A stretch of DNA of 17,103 bases, from positions 1 to 17,103 of the forward strand of contig MGLN01000009.1 of the NCBI GenBank assembly GCA_001796045.1. The letters are read 5' to 3'. The translations under genes were made by a program, and so were the position numbers. The DNA comes from Caulobacterales bacterium RIFOXYB1_FULL_67_16. GTDB taxonomy: Bacteria; Pseudomonadota; Alphaproteobacteria; Caulobacterales; Caulobacteraceae. The notes under the pieces are model-generated. The model was not told the origin of the DNA, searched no databases, and saw only the letters and a program-made list of their open reading frames with translations. Below are positions 14,550-17,103 of the stretch, piece after piece. Positions within the stretch are counted from its first letter, which is position 1. Each line of letters starts with the position of its first letter.

Positions 14550-16058
14550 ATGTATATCAACGCCAAAGGAAAGACTCTGCTGGAGTCTGGAGTTGCGCAG
14601 AAGTGGATAGGGGGCAAGCTCGGAGCTGAAACTCTAAACGGCACCAGTCTCAACGACTTCATGTATGACTCCGGGCCGGACACTTTGAAAGGTGGATACG
14701 GTGACGACACATATCATCTTTGGGACTCTGCTTCGGCTGTAGTTGAATACAGCGGCCGAGGGACAGATACCGTCGTCAGTTATATTGTCGGCACAACGAC
14801 TCTATCCTCAAATGTCGAGAACCTTACCCTCGCTGGTTATGGCTCCATCGTCGGCAACGGCAATAGCCTGGACAATATCATCAAGGCCGGCAGCCGGTCG
14901 GCGACATTGAATGGCAAGGGCGGCGATGACGTGCTCGTGGGCGGAGCGGGCGCTGACCTGTTCCAGGTGCAGTCCGGGAAAGGCTCGGACAAGATATACG
15001 GCTTCCAGGTCGGCTATGACGCCATCCAGTTGAGCGGGTATGGCATCAGCAGCTTCGCCCAACTGAAGGCGATCTCCGTCCAAGTGGGGTCGGACGTGGA
15101 GATCAGCTTCAAGAACGGCGAGAAGCTGGTCATCGCGGATGTGGCCCTGTCGTCGCTCTCGGCTTTCGACTTCACGCTCAAGATGGACCCGCTGAAGGCG
15201 GACGCCGGCGAGAAGATGCTCAGCGGCGCCGGCAAGGTCTACACCTACGAAGGCTGGTATGTTCTGAACAACGTCTGGAACCCAGGACATCTGGTCGAAG
15301 GAGCCGATTACTCGGTGGCCAGCACCTATAAGCCGGGATCGCCGAACGCCGACGTGACCTTCCAGTGGTCGTTCCCGTTCGCCACGGAAGTCTTCACGAA
15401 CATCAAGGCCTATCCGGAGATCATCTTCGGCCCGGCGCCGATGAGCGGTGGGCAGAAGGCGACGGACGTCGGCGGGACATTCCCGATTCAGGTGTCGGAG
15501 ATCGACAACCTGACCTTGGACTATTCCGTCGACTACACGGGCAACGCCGGCGGGTTCAACGTCGCCTTCGACATCTGGTTGACCAGCGTCGAGGGCGGCG
15601 GGGCTTCGACCCTGACCAACGAGATCATGATCTGGGTGCACAAGGGTGATTTCGCGCCCTTTGGAGACCTGGTCGGGCGGTATGTGACCGACGACTTTTC
15701 GGCCAGCGTCTATCATACGGGCACCTATACCGCCCTTGTGCTGGACAGCGATCTCAAGTCGGGAGAGATCGATCTGGACGACGTCTTCGACTATCTGATC
15801 GATCTGGGCATCCTGTCCGAGGACGAGTTCCTGGCTTCGGTGGAGTTGGGGGCCGAGGTTCAGTCGGGCGCCGGTTCGCTGACCATCAACCACCTCAACA
15901 TCGACCTGACCGACGTTCAGGAAGCAGCGGCCGCGGCGACACACCTGAGCGCCGCGAGCGTGGTCGAGGCGAGCCCGGCCAGCGTTCACCTCATGGACCA
16001 GACTTTGGTCGCGGACGCCGGTTGGTCGAGCTGGGGCATGGACGCCCTGGTCGCCTGA
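14550..16058 (+). CDS. RTX (hemolysin-type calcium-binding) module fused to GH12 endoglucanase-like domain, probable type I-secreted glycanase
   Basis: A 502-residue protein with two parts. Residues 20-210 are a hemolysin-type calcium-binding module: nonapeptide-like repeats (LKGGYGDDTYHLW; LNGKGGDDVLVGGAGADLF), a VENLTLAG spacer and the usual capping segment (GYDAIQLSGYGISSF, then a cDVEISFKNG-like strand). Residues 231-453 match glycoside hydrolase family 12: WYVLNNVWNPG, KAYPEIIFGP, NVAFDIWLTS, TNEIMIWVHKG with candidate nucleophile E358, and FLASVELGAEVQSGAGSLTI with candidate acid/base E436. GH12 enzymes cut beta-1,4-glucans or xyloglucan. There is no Sec signal and no cysteine. The hydrophobic-rich tail ending DALVA could be a type I secretion signal, but no exporter genes are nearby. 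The start at 14550 is fixed by GGAGGTG at 14539-14545. The first third is AT-richer than the rest. Confidence 0.85.
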   Translation: MYINAKGKTLLESGVAQKWIGGKLGAETLNGTSLNDFMYDSGPDTLKGGYGDDTYHLWDSASAVVEYSGRGTDTVVSYIVGTTTLSSNVENLTLAGYGSIVGNGNSLDNIIKAGSRSATLNGKGGDDVLVGGAGADLFQVQSGKGSDKIYGFQVGYDAIQLSGYGISSFAQLKAISVQVGSDVEISFKNGEKLVIADVALSSLSAFDFTLKMDPLKADAGEKMLSGAGKVYTYEGWYVLNNVWNPGHLVEGADYSVASTYKPGSPNADVTFQWSFPFATEVFTNIKAYPEIIFGPAPMSGGQKATDVGGTFPIQVSEIDNLTLDYSVDYTGNAGGFNVAFDIWLTSVEGGGASTLTNEIMIWVHKGDFAPFGDLVGRYVTDDFSASVYHTGTYTALVLDSDLKSGEIDLDDVFDYLIDLGILSEDEFLASVELGAEVQSGAGSLTINHLNIDLTDVQEAAAAATHLSAASVVEASPASVHLMDQTLVADAGWSSWGMDALVA

Positions 16059-16066
16059 AGGCGGGC

Positions 16067-16095
16067 GGCGCTGGGCCTAAGCGCGGCCCAGCGCC
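16067..16095. terminator. 11-bp hairpin at the convergent gene ends, candidate bidirectional terminator
   Basis: GGCGCTGGGCC (16067-16077) and GGCCCAGCGCC (16085-16095) pair perfectly around a seven-base loop. The structure starts eight bases after the stop of the GH12 gene and includes the stop and last codons of purD on the other strand. It has no T-run on either side. Its position between converging genes suggests a shared terminator or an mRNA 3' end. Confidence 0.45.
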
Positions 16096-17103
16096 CGCCA
16101 GCCGATGTCGGAACGGTTGAAGCCGCCGGGCCAGTCGATCGCGCGGATGGCGGCGTAGGCGCGTTCGCGGGCCTGGGCGATGTCGTCGCCCTCGGCGCAG
16201 ACGTTCAGGACGCGGCCGCCGGCAGCGCACAGTTGGCCGTCGTCGCGGCGCTTGGTGCCGGCGTGGAAGACCTGGACGTGCGGGCCGAAGTCCTGGTCGA
16301 CGCCGCGGATGATCGAGCCTTCCAGAGGGCTGTCGGGATAGCCCTTGGCCGCCATGACGACGCAGATCACCGTCTGCGGCTTGAAAGCCGGGGCCGGCAG
16401 GCCGGACACGTCGCCCCGCGCGCAACCCAGCAGATAGGGGACGATGTCCCCGGCCATGCGCATCATCAGCACCTGGCATTCGGGGTCGCCGAAGCGGGCG
16501 TTGAACTCGACCACCTTGGGCCCGTCGGCGGTGGCCATCAGGCCGGCGTAGAGGACGCCGCGATAGGGGGCGCCCTCCTCGGCCATCTTGCGGATGGTGG
16601 GCTGGACGATGCGTTCGTCGGCCTGCTGGACGAGTTCGGGGGTGAAGACGGGCGCAGGCGAATAGGCGCCCATGCCGCCGGTGTTGGGGCCGGTGTCGCC
16701 GTCGAAGGCGCGCTTGTGATCCTGGGCGCCGCCGAACAGGACGGCCTGTTTCCCGTCGCACAGGGCGAAGAGAGAGCCCTCCTCCCCGTCCATGAACTCC
16801 TCGATCACGACGCGGGCGCCGGCGGCGCCGAAGCGGCCGCCGAGCATGCGCTCGATCTCGGCCTCGGCGTCGGCGCGATCCGGGCTAATGGCCACGCCCT
16901 TGCCGGCGGCCAGGCCGTCGGCCTTGATGACATAGGGGGGCTTGAACACGTCCAGGGCCGCCTTGGCGTCCTTGACCGTGTCATAGACGCCGTAGCCGGC
17001 GGTGGGGATTTCGTGGCGCTCCAGGAAGGCCTTGGAAAAGGCCTTGGACACCTCCAGCTGGGCCGCCTTGGCGGTGGGGCCGAAACAGGGAATGCCGGCC
17101 GAG
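16077..17103 (-). CDS. purD: Phosphoribosylamine-glycine ligase (GAR synthetase), N-terminus outside window
   Basis: PurD joins phosphoribosylamine and glycine using ATP, the second step of de novo purine synthesis, in the cytosol. The frame is open to the window edge. About 341 residues are visible, so about 85 N-terminal residues are missing from a protein usually near 425. ATP-grasp features are clear: IPCFGPTAKAAQLE then SKAFSKAFLERH, YVIKADGLAAGKGVAI, the DHKRAFDGDTGPNTGGMGAYSP run, VLYAGLMAT and VEFNARFGDPECQ. Where E. coli has EGSKAF this protein has EVSKAF, a small change of unknown effect. A GTG within the gene (17049-17051) is not the start, since family sequence continues upstream of it. 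The final codons form one arm of the hairpin at 16067-16095. Confidence 0.96.
   Translation of the reverse strand, partial: SAGIPCFGPTAKAAQLEVSKAFSKAFLERHEIPTAGYGVYDTVKDAKAALDVFKPPYVIKADGLAAGKGVAISPDRADAEAEIERMLGGRFGAAGARVVIEEFMDGEEGSLFALCDGKQAVLFGGAQDHKRAFDGDTGPNTGGMGAYSPAPVFTPELVQQADERIVQPTIRKMAEEGAPYRGVLYAGLMATADGPKVVEFNARFGDPECQVLMMRMAGDIVPYLLGCARGDVSGLPAPAFKPQTVICVVMAAKGYPDSPLEGSIIRGVDQDFGPHVQVFHAGTKRRDDGQLCAAGGRVLNVCAEGDDIAQARERAYAAIRAIDWPGGFNRSDIGWRALGRA

Noticed and set aside
14808..15989. A 393-codon minus-strand open frame opposite the RTX-GH12 gene
   Set aside because: It shows no recognisable domain and unusual His/Arg/Val-rich composition. The plus strand carries the GH12 motifs and a good ribosome binding site.

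Overview
The window is GC-rich, densely packed chromosomal DNA from an alphaproteobacterium. Gene content and protein style fit the Caulobacterales, probably Caulobacteraceae and perhaps Brevundimonas. This is inferred from family resemblance and not from a marker gene. I count 17 protein genes, two of them cut by the window edges (UbiD at the left, PurD at the right). I see no rRNA, tRNA, CRISPR array, insertion sequence or phage gene. No stretch over 300 bases lacks a gene. The longest gap is 14361-14549.

Layout. (1) 1-3317, plus strand: the 3' end of ubiD, an unknown six-helix membrane protein, a secreted M14 zinc carboxypeptidase and a MAPEG membrane protein. (2) 3361-6119, plus: pmbA/tldE, a cysQ-like phosphatase overlapping it by 4 bp, a DUF4170 protein and a tiny single-helix membrane protein. 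A 10-bp perfect hairpin follows DUF4170. (3) 6123-6788, minus: a Cys-based HCx5R phosphatase, divergent from a small secreted protein at 6874-7404. (4) 7436-12247, plus: a tight lipid A/LPS operon made of an MsbA-type ABC exporter, a DUF374 acyltransferase-like protein, Kdo transferase (waaA/kdtA) and lipid A 4'-kinase (lpxK). Its three internal junctions are 4-bp stop/start overlaps (TTGA, GTGA, ATGA). (5) 12232-13557, minus: an exported COG1228 amidohydrolase whose 3' end overlaps lpxK by 16 bp. (6) 13671-14360, plus: a Tat-type lipoprotein with an L,D-transpeptidase-like YkuD_2 catalytic domain. (7) 14550-16058, plus: a protein joining an N-terminal hemolysin-type calcium-binding module to a C-terminal GH12 glycanase domain, behind an AT-richer leader. 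(8) 16077-17103, minus: purD.

How the genes work together. The clearest functional unit is region 4, which covers late lipid A-Kdo assembly and its flipping across the inner membrane. PmbA, CysQ and DUF4170 are, as far as I recall, frequent neighbours of kdtA/lpxK in other alphaproteobacteria. If so, regions 2 and 4 may be one ancestral block, interrupted here by the genes at 5898-7404. Several envelope or exported proteins (M14 peptidase, amidohydrolase, YkuD_2 lipoprotein, GH12 protein) point to cell-wall maintenance and polymer or peptide scavenging.

The most unusual locus is 14361-16058. The RTX-GH12 protein has an inverted domain order, no cysteine and no Sec signal. Its 5' third and its leader differ in composition from everything around them. 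The leader holds a near-match to a CtrA box, a 6-bp inverted repeat and candidate -10 elements. I did not find a convincing wholly new multi-gene system.
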